This document shows, piece by piece, positions 56,914 through 64,000 of a stretch of 64,000 nt of DNA (positions are counted from its first letter, which is position 1; every line of letters starts with the position of its first letter). Source of the stretch: Pseudomonas subflava (lineage in GTDB: Bacteria; Pseudomonadota; Gammaproteobacteria; Pseudomonadales; Pseudomonadaceae); the NCBI RefSeq assembly GCF_023823685.1, contig NZ_JAMXBF010000003.1, positions 186,001 through 250,000 on the forward strand. Direction: 5' to 3'. The position numbers were made by a program, and so were the translations under genes. The notes beneath the pieces are model-generated. The model did not search any database and was not told the origin of the DNA. It saw only the letters and a program-made list of their open reading frames with translations.

Positions 56914-57732
56914 ATGACTCACCCCCGTATCGCCTTCATCGGCGCCGGCAACATGGCCGCCAGCCTGATCGGCGGCCTGCTGGCCCAGGGCATCCCGGCC
57001 AGCCACATCCGCGCCAGCGACCCCGGTGCCGAGCAACGTGCCAAGGTGGCCGCCGAGTACGGCATCGAGCTGTTCGAGCACAACGCCGAGGCCATCGCCG
57101 AGGCCGATCTGGTGGTACTGGCCACCAAGCCCCAGGTGCTCAAGGTCGTCTGCCAGGCGCTGGCACCCAGCCTGCGCCCCGGCCAGCTGATCGTCTCCAT
57201 CGCCGCCGGCATCACCTGCGCCAGCCTGAGCGCCTGGCTCGGCGAGGTGGCCATCGTGCGCTGCATGCCCAACACCCCGGCCCTGCTACGCCAGGGTGTG
57301 AGCGGCCTGTACGCGAACGACAAGGTGTCGGCGACCCAGCGCGCCCAGGCCGAGCAGCTGCTCTCGGCGGTCGGCCTGGCCCTGTGGCTGGACGAGGAAG
57401 CGCTGATCGACGCCGTCACCGCCGTCTCGGGCAGCGGCCCGGCCTATTTCTTCCTGCTGATCGAGGCCATGACCGCCGCCGGCGAGCAGCTCGGTCTGCC
57501 ACGCGAGACGGCCGCGCGCCTGACCCTGCAGACCGCCCTCGGCGCCGCGCGCATGGCCACCGAGAGCGATGTCGATGCCGCCGAGCTGCGCCGCCGGGTG
57601 ACCTCGCCGAACGGCACCACCGAGGCCGCCATCAAGACCTTCCAGGCGGGCGGCTTCGAAGCCCTGGTGCAACAGGCGCTGAATGCTGCCGCCGATCGCT
57701 CCGCCGAACTCGCCGAACAACTGGGCCAATAA
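56914..57732 (+). CDS. proC: Pyrroline-5-carboxylate reductase
   Basis: The 272-residue enzyme performs the last step of proline synthesis. IAFIGAGNMAASLIGGLLAQG is the NAD(P)H-binding start, VRCMPNTPALLRQGVSG and AVSGSGPAYFFLLIEAM are the substrate-site signatures, and RRRVTSPNGTTEAAIKTFQAGG is the C-terminal P5CR signature. AAGGAAG precedes the ATG. It lies 15 bases after yggS and 13 bases before yggT. Confidence 0.98.
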   Translation: MTHPRIAFIGAGNMAASLIGGLLAQGIPASHIRASDPGAEQRAKVAAEYGIELFEHNAEAIAEADLVVLATKPQVLKVVCQALAPSLRPGQLIVSIAAGITCASLSAWLGEVAIVRCMPNTPALLRQGVSGLYANDKVSATQRAQAEQLLSAVGLALWLDEEALIDAVTAVSGSGPAYFFLLIEAMTAAGEQLGLPRETAARLTLQTALGAARMATESDVDAAELRRRVTSPNGTTEAAIKTFQAGGFEALVQQALNAAADRSAELAEQLGQ

Positions 57733-57745
57733 GGAACCCTCATCG

Positions 57746-58336
57746 ATGAACGGACTGGATACCGCCGCCATCTACATCCTGCAGACCCTCGGCAGCATGT
57801 ACCTGCTGATCGTCCTGCTGCGCTTCGTCCTGCAACTGGTACGCGCCGACTTCTACAACCCGCTCAGCCAGTTCACCGTGAAAGCCACCCAGCCGCTGCT
57901 GCGCCCGCTGCGCCGGATCGTCCCCGGCTTCGGCGGCCTCGACCTGGCCTCGCTGCTGCTGGCGATCCTGGTGCAGCTGGTGATCATGGCGCTGACCCTG
58001 CTGCTGGCCTACGGCACCACCGGCAACCCGCTGCAGCTGCTGGTGTGGGCGCTGATCGGCGTGACCTCGCTGTTCCTCAAGATCTTCTTCTTCGCCCTGA
58101 TCATCAGCGTGATCCTGTCCTGGGTCGCGCCGGGCAGCTACAACCCCGGTGCGCAGCTGGTGAACCAGATCTGCGAGCCGCTGCTGACGCCCATCCGCAA
58201 GCTGCTGCCCAGCCTGGGCGGCCTGGACCTGTCGCCGATCTTCGCCTTCATCGCGATCAACCTGATCGACATGCTGGTGGTGAAGAACCTCGCCGCCATG
58301 ACCCACATGCCCTCGGTGCTCGGCCTGCTGATGTGA
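57746..58336 (+). CDS. yggT: YggT-family membrane protein
   Basis: The 196-residue protein starts MNGLDTAAIYILQTLGSMYL. It has two YggT repeats, each with paired membrane helices and a conserved loop: NPLSQFTVKATQPLLRPLRRIVPGFGG (first) and NPGAQLVNQICEPLLTPIRKLLPSLGG (second). It is an inner-membrane protein; relatives have been linked to ion homeostasis and cell-shape or division-linked processes, without a firm function. Its stop overlaps the yggU GTG start. Confidence 0.94.
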   Translation: MNGLDTAAIYILQTLGSMYLLIVLLRFVLQLVRADFYNPLSQFTVKATQPLLRPLRRIVPGFGGLDLASLLLAILVQLVIMALTLLLAYGTTGNPLQLLVWALIGVTSLFLKIFFFALIISVILSWVAPGSYNPGAQLVNQICEPLLTPIRKLLPSLGGLDLSPIFAFIAINLIDMLVVKNLAAMTHMPSVLGLLM

Positions 58337-58629
58337 GCTGGTTCCGCTGGGACGGCGAGGACCTGCTCCTCAACTGTCACCTGCAGCCCAAGGCGAGCCG
58401 CGACGAGTTCGCCGGGCTGCACGGTGAGCGCCTGAAGATCCGCCTCACCGCACCGCCGGTGGAGGGCAAGGCCAACGCCCAGCTGCAGGCCTTCCTGGCC
58501 GGCGCCTTCGGTGTCGCCAAGAGCCAGGTCAGCCTGGAAAGCGGCGAGCTGAACCGGCAGAAGCGCGTGCGCATCCGCGCGCCGCGCACGCTCCCCGGTC
58601 TGCCCGGGCTGACCGTTCGCCCCTCCTGA
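58333..58629 (+). CDS. yggU: YggU (DUF167) protein with GTG start
   Basis: The 98-residue product starts with GTG at 58333 (MSWFRWDGEDLLLNCHLQPK), overlapping the yggT stop codon in GTGA. QPKASRDEFAGLHGERLKIRLTAPPVEGKANAQLQAFLA is the DUF167 signature. The ATG two bases earlier is out of frame and followed directly by a stop. The function of DUF167 proteins is unknown. The tight coupling to yggT and proC is conserved in pseudomonads. Confidence 0.9.
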   Translation: MSWFRWDGEDLLLNCHLQPKASRDEFAGLHGERLKIRLTAPPVEGKANAQLQAFLAGAFGVAKSQVSLESGELNRQKRVRIRAPRTLPGLPGLTVRPS

Positions 58630-58663
58630 ATCGCCACCCGGCCACAGATCCGCGACGCCTCGA

Positions 58664-58691
58664 TTGACGGCCGCGATGACGCCCGCATAAT
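58664..58691 (+). promoter_or_regulatory. Sigma-70 promoter of the dynamin-like gene
   Basis: -35 TTGACG (58664-58669), 16-base spacer and -10 CATAAT (58686-58691), 80 bases before the ATG. It is among the closest matches to consensus in the window and shows that the GTPase gene is independent of the yggS operon. Confidence 0.72.
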
Positions 58692-58770
58692 GCGGGCATC
58701 TCCGGCGAACGGTCCGCACGGAGCGTTGTGCGTTTCTTTCGAAGCCAGCACGAACCGGAGGAGTCTCGGA

Positions 58771-60759
58771 ATGAGCATGGAACGTCTCAGCCAGCAGGTG
58801 GATGCCTACGTCGCCTGGAAGCGCGAGCTGATGCGCGAGATCACCCGCTACCGCAGCTGGCTGGCGCACAACCGGCTCGGCTCCGACGCCATGGACGCGC
58901 GCCTGGAACGCGCCCTGCGTCTGCTGCGTACCGACCACATCACCCTGGCCTTCGTCGGTGAGTTCTCCCGCGGCAAGACCGAGCTGATCAACGCCCTGTT
59001 CTTCTCCGAATACGGCCAGCGCATGCTGCCGTCCCAGGCCGGGCGCACCACCATGTGCCCCACCGAGCTGTTCTTCGACCCGCGCTCGGAGCGCTCCTAC
59101 ATCCGCCTGCTGCCCATCGAGACGCGCACCACCGACGCCAGCGTGGCGCAGTTCAAGCGCATTCCGCGGCACTGGGTGAACATCCCGCTCGACCCGAGCG
59201 ACCCGAACAACATGGCCCTGGCCTTCGCCCAGGTGGCCAAGACCAAGCCGATGCCGGTGGAGCAGGCGATCCAGCTCGGCTTCCTGCCGGACATGCTCGA
59301 GCCGTCCGGCAAGCCCGGCCAGGTGCTGGTGCCGGCCTGGCGCCACGCCATCGTCAACTTCGACCACCCGCTGCTGCGCCAGGGCCTGCGCATCCTCGAC
59401 ACGCCCGGCCTCAACGCGCTCGGCAGCGAGCCGGAACTGACCCTGTCGATGCTGCCCAGCGCCCAGGCGATCATCTTCCTGCTGGCCGCCGACACCGGCG
59501 TGACGGCCAGCGACATGGCCATCTGGAAGGAACACATCCGCCAGCTCGACGAGGACACCCAGGCCAGCCTGTTCGCCGTGCTCAACAAGGTCGACGTGCT
59601 GTGGGACGACCTGGCCGGCGAGGAATTCGTCAACAAGGCCATCGGCCTGGTGCAGAACACCGCGGCCAAGCAGCTGGGCATCCCCGGTTCCAGCGTGCTG
59701 CCGCTGTCGGCCAAGCAGGCGCTGATCGCCAAGGTGCGCAGCGACGAGGAACTGCTCGAGCGCAGCCGCCTAGCAGACCTGGAGCGTCTGCTGTGCGAGC
59801 GCATCGTCGCGCAGAAGGAGCGCCTGCTCGAGGAGCGCGTGGTCAACCAGGTGCTGGCGCTGGTCAACAACAGCCAGCACGTGCTCAGCCTGCGCCTGGA
59901 GAAGGTGCGCGAGCAGCAGAACCTGCTCAACGGCCACCAGCACGACAACGGCCAGCTGCTGTTCGAGCTGACCGCCAAGACCAAGCAGGACCACGCCCTG
60001 CACCACAAGCGCCTGCTCGGCCTGAAGACCAACCAGCGCCTGCTCAAGCGCCAGGGCGACCTGCTGCGCGCGGCCGTGCGCCCGGAGCGCCTGGAGGAGC
60101 ACCTGACCCAGGCCCGCCGCGGGCTGACCGGCAGCTGGACCACCCTGGGCATCAACCACGCCATCGTGCATTTCTTCAAGAGCGTGGAGCACGACCTCGG
60201 CAACCTGGCCCACGAGGCCGAGATGGCCAACAAGATGGTCTCCGCCATCTACCGCCGGCACAACGAGGAAAACCCGTTGCACGGCGTGGACGCACCGCAG
60301 TTCAACAGCCAGCGCTACCTGCGCGAACTGAAACAGCTGCGCACCAAGGCCGACCATTTCCGCCTCAACCTGAAGACCCTACTCACCGAGCAGCGCAGCC
60401 TCACCCGCCGCTTCTTCGCCACCCTGGTGCAGGAAGTCATCGGCCTGCACCAGCGCCTGCGCGCCGAGGCCGAACAGTGGTCCGGCGAGGCGCTGATGCC
60501 GCTGATGCAGCACACCCTCGAGCACAAGCAGATGCTCGAGACCCACATGCTGCGCCTCAAGTCCCTGGCCCAGGAGACCCAGCAGGCGCGCCAGCGCGGC
60601 CAGCAGCTGGCCGGCTACTGCACCCAGCTGGAAGGCCAGCTGACCCAGGCCAACGAAATGCTCCGCGCGCTGCGCCGGCCGGCGCCCATCCAGCGCCAGG
60701 GCAAGGTCGTCACCCTGCCCGCCGCACCGCGCCAACAGAGCGCCGCCGACCCCGCCTAA
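58771..60759 (+). CDS. Dynamin-family GTPase
   Basis: The 662-residue protein starts [20 protein letters not shown], with GGAGGAG upstream of the ATG. The GTPase domain (residues 50-330) has the P-loop [20 protein letters not shown], switch-I Thr region [13 protein letters not shown]3 ILDTPGLNA and G4 LNKVD. The following 300 residues are mainly helical, with predicted coiled coils ([32 protein letters not shown]). No membrane helix is seen. Bacterial dynamin-like proteins remodel membranes or act in cell division and stress. In my memory PAO1 has yggU next to metX, so this gene looks inserted. It has its own promoter and terminator. Confidence 0.88.
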   Translation: MSMERLSQQVDAYVAWKRELMREITRYRSWLAHNRLGSDAMDARLERALRLLRTDHITLAFVGEFSRGKTELINALFFSEYGQRMLPSQAGRTTMCPTELFFDPRSERSYIRLLPIETRTTDASVAQFKRIPRHWVNIPLDPSDPNNMALAFAQVAKTKPMPVEQAIQLGFLPDMLEPSGKPGQVLVPAWRHAIVNFDHPLLRQGLRILDTPGLNALGSEPELTLSMLPSAQAIIFLLAADTGVTASDMAIWKEHIRQLDEDTQASLFAVLNKVDVLWDDLAGEEFVNKAIGLVQNTAAKQLGIPGSSVLPLSAKQALIAKVRSDEELLERSRLADLERLLCERIVAQKERLLEERVVNQVLALVNNSQHVLSLRLEKVREQQNLLNGHQHDNGQLLFELTAKTKQDHALHHKRLLGLKTNQRLLKRQGDLLRAAVRPERLEEHLTQARRGLTGSWTTLGINHAIVHFFKSVEHDLGNLAHEAEMANKMVSAIYRRHNEENPLHGVDAPQFNSQRYLRELKQLRTKADHFRLNLKTLLTEQRSLTRRFFATLVQEVIGLHQRLRAEAEQWSGEALMPLMQHTLEHKQMLETHMLRLKSLAQETQQARQRGQQLAGYCTQLEGQLTQANEMLRALRRPAPIQRQGKVVTLPAAPRQQSAADPA

Positions 60760-60780
60760 AGCCCCTGAATTCAGGGACTT
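60759..60780. promoter_or_regulatory. 22-base palindrome between the GTPase gene and metX
   Basis: AAG-C-CCCTGAATTCAGGG-A-CTT: a perfect 14-bp dyad (60763-60776) extended by AAG/CTT across one mismatch. It overlaps the last base of the GTPase stop codon and lies 78 bases before the metX ATG. It may be a binding site for a methionine regulator or part of the terminator region. Confidence 0.45.
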
Positions 60781-60822
60781 GAGCACGGCCCCCGCGCTTG
60801 CTGCCGGGGGCCGTGCTCTTTA
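60781..60822 (+). terminator. Strong hairpin terminator after the dynamin-like gene
   Basis: Arms GAGCACGGCCCCCG (60781-60794) and CGGGGGCCGTGCTC (60805-60818), 14 bp, with a 10-base loop, followed by TTTA. It separates the GTPase gene from metX, whose ATG is 36 bases downstream. Confidence 0.82.
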
Positions 60823-60857
60823 GACTGCTGCACTTTCCTGGATCGAGAGCAGGGTCG

Positions 60858-61997
60858 ATGCCGACTGTTTTTCCCGCCGACTCCGTAGGTTTGGTCGTGC
60901 CGCAAGTGGCCCGCTTCAGCGAGCCGCTGGCGCTGGTCTGCGGCCGCAGCCTGGCCGACTACCAGCTGGTCTACGAGACCTACGGCACGCTCAACGCCTC
61001 GGCCAGCAACGCGGTGCTGATCTGCCACGCCCTCTCCGGCCATCACCACGCCGCCGGCTTCCACAGTGCCGAGGAGCGCAAGCCCGGCTGGTGGGACAGC
61101 TGCATCGGCCCCGGCAAGCCGATCGACACCAACAAGTTCTTCGTCGTCAGCCTCAACAACCTCGGCGGCTGCAACGGCTCCACCGGTCCCTCGAGCCTCA
61201 ACCCGGCCAGCGGCAAGCCATACGGCGCCGACTTCCCGGTGATGACGGTGGAAGACTGGGTCAATAGCCAGGCGCGCCTGGCCGATCTGCTCGGCATCCG
61301 CCAGTGGGCCGCGGTGGTCGGCGGCAGCCTCGGCGGCATGCAGGCCCTGCAATGGACCATCGGCCATCCCGAGCGGGTGCGGCACTGTCTGTGCATCGCC
61401 TCGGCGCCCAAGCTGTCGGCGCAAAACATCGCCTTCAACGAAGTCGCCCGCCAGGCCATCCTCACCGACCCGGAATTCCATGGCGGCCACTTCCAGGAGC
61501 AGGGCGTGACCCCCAAGCGCGGCCTGATGCTGGCGCGCATGGTCGGCCACATCACTTACCTGTCCGATGACGCCATGGGCGAGAAATTCGGCCGCGAGCT
61601 GAAGACCGACAAGCTCAACTACGACTTCCACAGCGTCGAGTTCCAGGTCGAGAGCTACCTGCGCTACCAGGGCGAGGAATTCTCTGGACGCTTCGACGCC
61701 AACACCTACCTGCTGATGACCAAGGCGCTGGATTACTTCGATCCGGCCGCCGCACACGGCGGCGACCTGGCCAGGACCCTGAACGCGGCCAAGGCCGACT
61801 TCTGCCTGATGTCGTTCACCACCGACTGGCGCTTCTCGCCGGCGCGCTCGCGGGAGATCGTCGATGCCCTGCTCGCCGCCAAGAAGAACGTCTGCTACCT
61901 GGAGATCGACGCGCCGCAGGGCCACGACGCCTTCCTCATGCCGATCCCGCGCTATCTGCAGGGCTTCAGCGCCTACATGAACCGGATCGAGGTGTAA
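60858..61997 (+). CDS. metX: MetX, homoserine O-acyltransferase (probably O-succinyl)
   Basis: The 379-residue alpha/beta hydrolase acylates homoserine, the first step of methionine synthesis. [15 protein letters not shown] is the oxyanion region, [14 protein letters not shown] holds the nucleophilic Ser, and the Asp and His of the triad are in [14 protein letters not shown] and [13 protein letters not shown]. In Pseudomonas the enzyme of this family uses succinyl-CoA, and the partner metW is adjacent; substrate choice is from family knowledge. AGGG precedes the ATG. metW follows after two bases. Confidence 0.95.
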   Translation: MPTVFPADSVGLVVPQVARFSEPLALVCGRSLADYQLVYETYGTLNASASNAVLICHALSGHHHAAGFHSAEERKPGWWDSCIGPGKPIDTNKFFVVSLNNLGGCNGSTGPSSLNPASGKPYGADFPVMTVEDWVNSQARLADLLGIRQWAAVVGGSLGGMQALQWTIGHPERVRHCLCIASAPKLSAQNIAFNEVARQAILTDPEFHGGHFQEQGVTPKRGLMLARMVGHITYLSDDAMGEKFGRELKTDKLNYDFHSVEFQVESYLRYQGEEFSGRFDANTYLLMTKALDYFDPAAAHGGDLARTLNAAKADFCLMSFTTDWRFSPARSREIVDALLAAKKNVCYLEIDAPQGHDAFLMPIPRYLQGFSAYMNRIEV

Positions 61998-61999
61998 GC

Positions 62000-62611
62000 A
62001 TGCGAGCGGATCTGGAAATCATCCAGGAGTGGATCCCGGCCGGCAGCCGCGTGCTCGACCTGGGCTGTGGCGACGGCGAACTGCTGGCCCACCTGCGCGA
62101 CCACAAGCAGGTCGGCGGCTACGGCCTGGAGATCGACCCCGAGAAGATCGCCAAGTGCATCGGCCGCGGCGTCAACGTCATCGAGCAGAACCTCGACGAG
62201 GGCCTGGGCAACTTCGCCGACGACAGCTTCGATGTGGTGGTGATGACCCAGTCGCTGCAGGCCCTGAAGTACCCGGACAAGGTCCTGGCGGAGATGCTGC
62301 GGGTCGGCAAGACCTGCATCATCACCTTCCCCAACTTCGGCCACTGGCGCTGCCGCTGGTACCTGACCACCAAGGGCCGCATGCCGGTGTCGGACTTCCT
62401 GCCCTACACCTGGTACAACACGCCGAACATCCACTTCTGCACCTTCGAGGACTTCGAGCGCCTGTGCCTGGAACAGGGCGCGAAGGTGGAGGAGCGCCTG
62501 GCGGTGGACCACGAGCACCGGCACAACCTGGGCAGCCGACTCTGGCCTAACCTGTTGGGTGAGATCGGCATCTATCGCATCAGCGGGTCCGGCCTGGCCC
62601 CTGCCGTCTAA
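62000..62611 (+). CDS. metW: MetW, methionine biosynthesis protein
   Basis: The 203-residue methyltransferase-like protein starts [20 protein letters not shown]. The glycine motif [18 protein letters not shown] and the pattern [19 protein letters not shown] are those of class I SAM-binding folds. [22 protein letters not shown] and [20 protein letters not shown] are MetW hallmarks. MetW is known to be needed with MetX in pseudomonads and may form a complex with it. The gene starts two bases after metX. Confidence 0.95.
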   Translation: MRADLEIIQEWIPAGSRVLDLGCGDGELLAHLRDHKQVGGYGLEIDPEKIAKCIGRGVNVIEQNLDEGLGNFADDSFDVVVMTQSLQALKYPDKVLAEMLRVGKTCIITFPNFGHWRCRWYLTTKGRMPVSDFLPYTWYNTPNIHFCTFEDFERLCLEQGAKVEERLAVDHEHRHNLGSRLWPNLLGEIGIYRISGSGLAPAV

Positions 62612-62626
62612 TCCCGAGGATCTCTC

Positions 62627-63046
62627 ATGCGCCGCATCGCATCGCTCATCTTCTGCCTGCTCTTCGCCCTGCCTGCGCTCGCCGAACGCAAGCAGACCTT
62701 CGGCGAGCTGGACGTGCACTACAGCACCTTCAACTCCAGCTTCCTGCAACCGGATGTGGCCGCGGCCGCCGGCCTGACCCGCAGCAAGACCGTCGGCGTG
62801 CTCAACGTCGCCGTGCTCAAGGGCGGCAAGGGCCAGCCGGCCAAGGTCGACGGCACCCTGAAGAACCTGCTCGGCCAGACCACGCCCCTGCAGTTCAGGC
62901 AGGTGCTGGAGAGCGGCGCCGTGTACTACCTGGCCGAATTCCCGCTGCGCCAGCGCGAGGTGCTGACCTTCAGCATCGACGTGCAGATCGGCGACGGCGC
63001 ACCGCACACCCTCACCTTCAACCAGGAAGTGTTCCCGGACGAATGA
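62627..63046 (+). CDS. DUF4426-family periplasmic protein
   Basis: The 139-residue product starts [20 protein letters not shown], a Sec signal peptide cleaved after ALA near residue 19. The mature domain has [38 protein letters not shown] and [20 protein letters not shown], the DUF4426 pattern, probably a beta-sandwich. The function is unknown. GAGGA precedes the ATG. Its stop codon overlaps the rdgB start (ATGA), so the two are coupled. The same order is found in P. aeruginosa. Confidence 0.9.
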   Translation: MRRIASLIFCLLFALPALAERKQTFGELDVHYSTFNSSFLQPDVAAAAGLTRSKTVGVLNVAVLKGGKGQPAKVDGTLKNLLGQTTPLQFRQVLESGAVYYLAEFPLRQREVLTFSIDVQIGDGAPHTLTFNQEVFPDE

Positions 63047-63642
63047 CCATGCCCTTCAAAGAACTCGTACTGGCCAGCCACAACGCCGGCAAGCTCAAGG
63101 AACTCCAGGCCATGCTCGGCGAACACGTGCGCGTGCGCTCGGTGGGCGAGTTCTCCAGCATCGAGCCGGAAGAGACCGGCCTGTCCTTCGTCGAGAACGC
63201 CATCCTCAAGGCGCGCAACGCCGCCCGCGTGTCCGGCCTGCCGGCACTGGCCGACGACTCCGGCCTGGCGGTGGACTTCCTCGGCGGCGCGCCGGGCATC
63301 TACTCGGCACGCTATGCCGACGGCCAGGGGGATGCGGCCAACAACGCCAAGCTGCTCGATGCGCTGAAGGACGTGGCGGACGCCGAGCGCGGCGCCCAGT
63401 TCGTCTGCGCCCTGGCCCTGGTGCGCCACGCCGACGACCCGCTGCCGATCATCTGCGAGGGCCTGTGGCACGGCAGCATCCTGCGCGAGGCCCGTGGCGC
63501 CGAGGGCTTCGGCTACGACCCGCTGTTCTGGGTGCCGGAGCGCGACTGCTCCAGCGCCGAACTGGCCAGCGACGAGAAGAACCGCATCAGCCATCGCGCC
63601 CGCGCCATGGCCCTGCTCAAGCAGCGCCTGGGTCTGCAATGA
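63043..63642 (+). CDS. rdgB: RdgB, XTP/dITP diphosphatase
   Basis: The 199-residue house-cleaning enzyme hydrolyses non-canonical purine triphosphates (ITP, dITP, XTP) to keep them out of DNA and [22 protein letters not shown] is the substrate-binding start, [23 protein letters not shown] holds the conserved Glu, [25 protein letters not shown] the catalytic Asp pair, and [15 protein letters not shown] the Ham1 signature. The start at 63043 overlaps the upstream stop; an ATG two codons further in is possible. It overlaps hemW by four bases. Confidence 0.97.
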   Translation: MTMPFKELVLASHNAGKLKELQAMLGEHVRVRSVGEFSSIEPEETGLSFVENAILKARNAARVSGLPALADDSGLAVDFLGGAPGIYSARYADGQGDAANNAKLLDALKDVADAERGAQFVCALALVRHADDPLPIICEGLWHGSILREARGAEGFGYDPLFWVPERDCSSAELASDEKNRISHRARAMALLKQRLGLQ

Positions 63643-64000
63643 ACACCTCGCCCGGCGGTGGCTTCCAGCTGCCGCCACTCGCGCTCTACATCCACATCCC
63701 GTGGTGCGTGCGCAAATGCCCCTACTGCGACTTCAACTCCCACGCCGCCGGCCCGAGCCTGCCGGAAGAGGAGTACGTCGACGCCCTGCTCGCCGATCTC
63801 GAAGCCGATCAGGCGCACACCCACGGCCGTGAGCTGACCTCGATCTTCTTCGGCGGCGGCACGCCCAGCCTGTTCTCGGCCAAGGCCCTCGGCCGGCTGC
63901 TGGAGGGCGTGCAGCGCCGCGTGCCATTTGCCGGCGACATCGAGATCACCCTGGAGGCCAACCCCGGCACCTTCGAGCAGGCCAAGTTCCGCGACTACCG
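63639..64000 (+). CDS. hemW: HemW, radical SAM haem chaperone (3' end cut by window)
   Basis: The first 120 codons of a protein normally about 380 residues long. The start [20 protein letters not shown] overlaps the rdgB stop codon. The radical SAM site is [19 protein letters not shown] (CxxxCxxC), and [19 protein letters not shown] and [11 protein letters not shown] are the following core motifs, shared with coproporphyrinogen III oxidase HemN. The rdgB-hemW neighbourhood is typical of HemW, which binds haem, not the HemN enzyme, but the discriminating C-terminus is outside the window. Confidence 0.92.
   Translation, partial: MNTSPGGGFQLPPLALYIHIPWCVRKCPYCDFNSHAAGPSLPEEEYVDALLADLEADQAHTHGRELTSIFFGGGTPSLFSAKALGRLLEGVQRRVPFAGDIEITLEANPGTFEQAKFRDY

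Overview
The window is a stretch of Pseudomonas chromosome, about two thirds G+C, densely packed with housekeeping genes. The assignment rests on the full Pil-Chp chemosensory cluster, pilTU, the pyrR-pyrB-pyrC' operon with an inactive dihydroorotase, metXW, and an ahcY gene behind an SAH riboswitch. Gene order from ahcY to hemW largely matches what I remember of P. aeruginosa PAO1 from PA0432 down to PA0386. The fba-to-metK part matches the PA0555-PA0546 block. I cannot name the species.

Layout. Bases 1-18500: a cut gene, a small membrane protein, a YgjP-type metallopeptidase, a methyl-accepting chemotaxis protein and small lipoproteins. Then come the carbon genes fba, pgk, epd and tktA on the minus strand, a TehA/SLAC1-type transporter with a divergent LysR regulator, an ArsR-methyltransferase regulator (sahR) with metK, a DUF1090 protein, ligB, a cytochrome c' lipoprotein and an acyl-CoA thioesterase. 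Bases 18500-30750: riboswitch-ahcY-metF, ppnN, an RhlE2-type helicase, cytochrome b561 with YceI, bioA, rsmE, an alanine/glycine:Na+ symporter and chpE. Bases 30860-44670: the minus-strand cluster pilGHIJK-chpABC, which controls twitching motility and surface sensing. Bases 44880-50700: gshB, a TonB-like gene, algH, ruvX, pyrR, pyrB and pyrC'. Bases 50750-56140: a TM2 protein, a radical SAM + UdgX pair behind a clear LexA box, and pilU/pilT. Bases 56200-64000: yggS, proC, yggT, yggU, a dynamin-like GTPase, metX, metW, a DUF4426 protein, rdgB and the start of hemW.

Two themes link the genes. First, the SAM cycle: metK, ahcY, metF, metX and metW are all here, with two different SAH sensors, the SahR protein next to metK and an SAH riboswitch before ahcY. 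Second, type IV pili: the Pil-Chp array, the retraction ATPases PilT and PilU, and a TonB-like gene whose PAO1 counterpart has been linked to twitching.

No CRISPR array, insertion sequence, prophage, rRNA or tRNA was seen. The least ordinary elements are the SOS-type radical SAM/UdgX cassette, the protein-plus-RNA SAH control, a DNA ligase with a signal peptide, a ChpA enlarged by internal duplications and a Glu-Pro hexanucleotide repeat, and a family of GTAGGGTG-type palindromes between genes.
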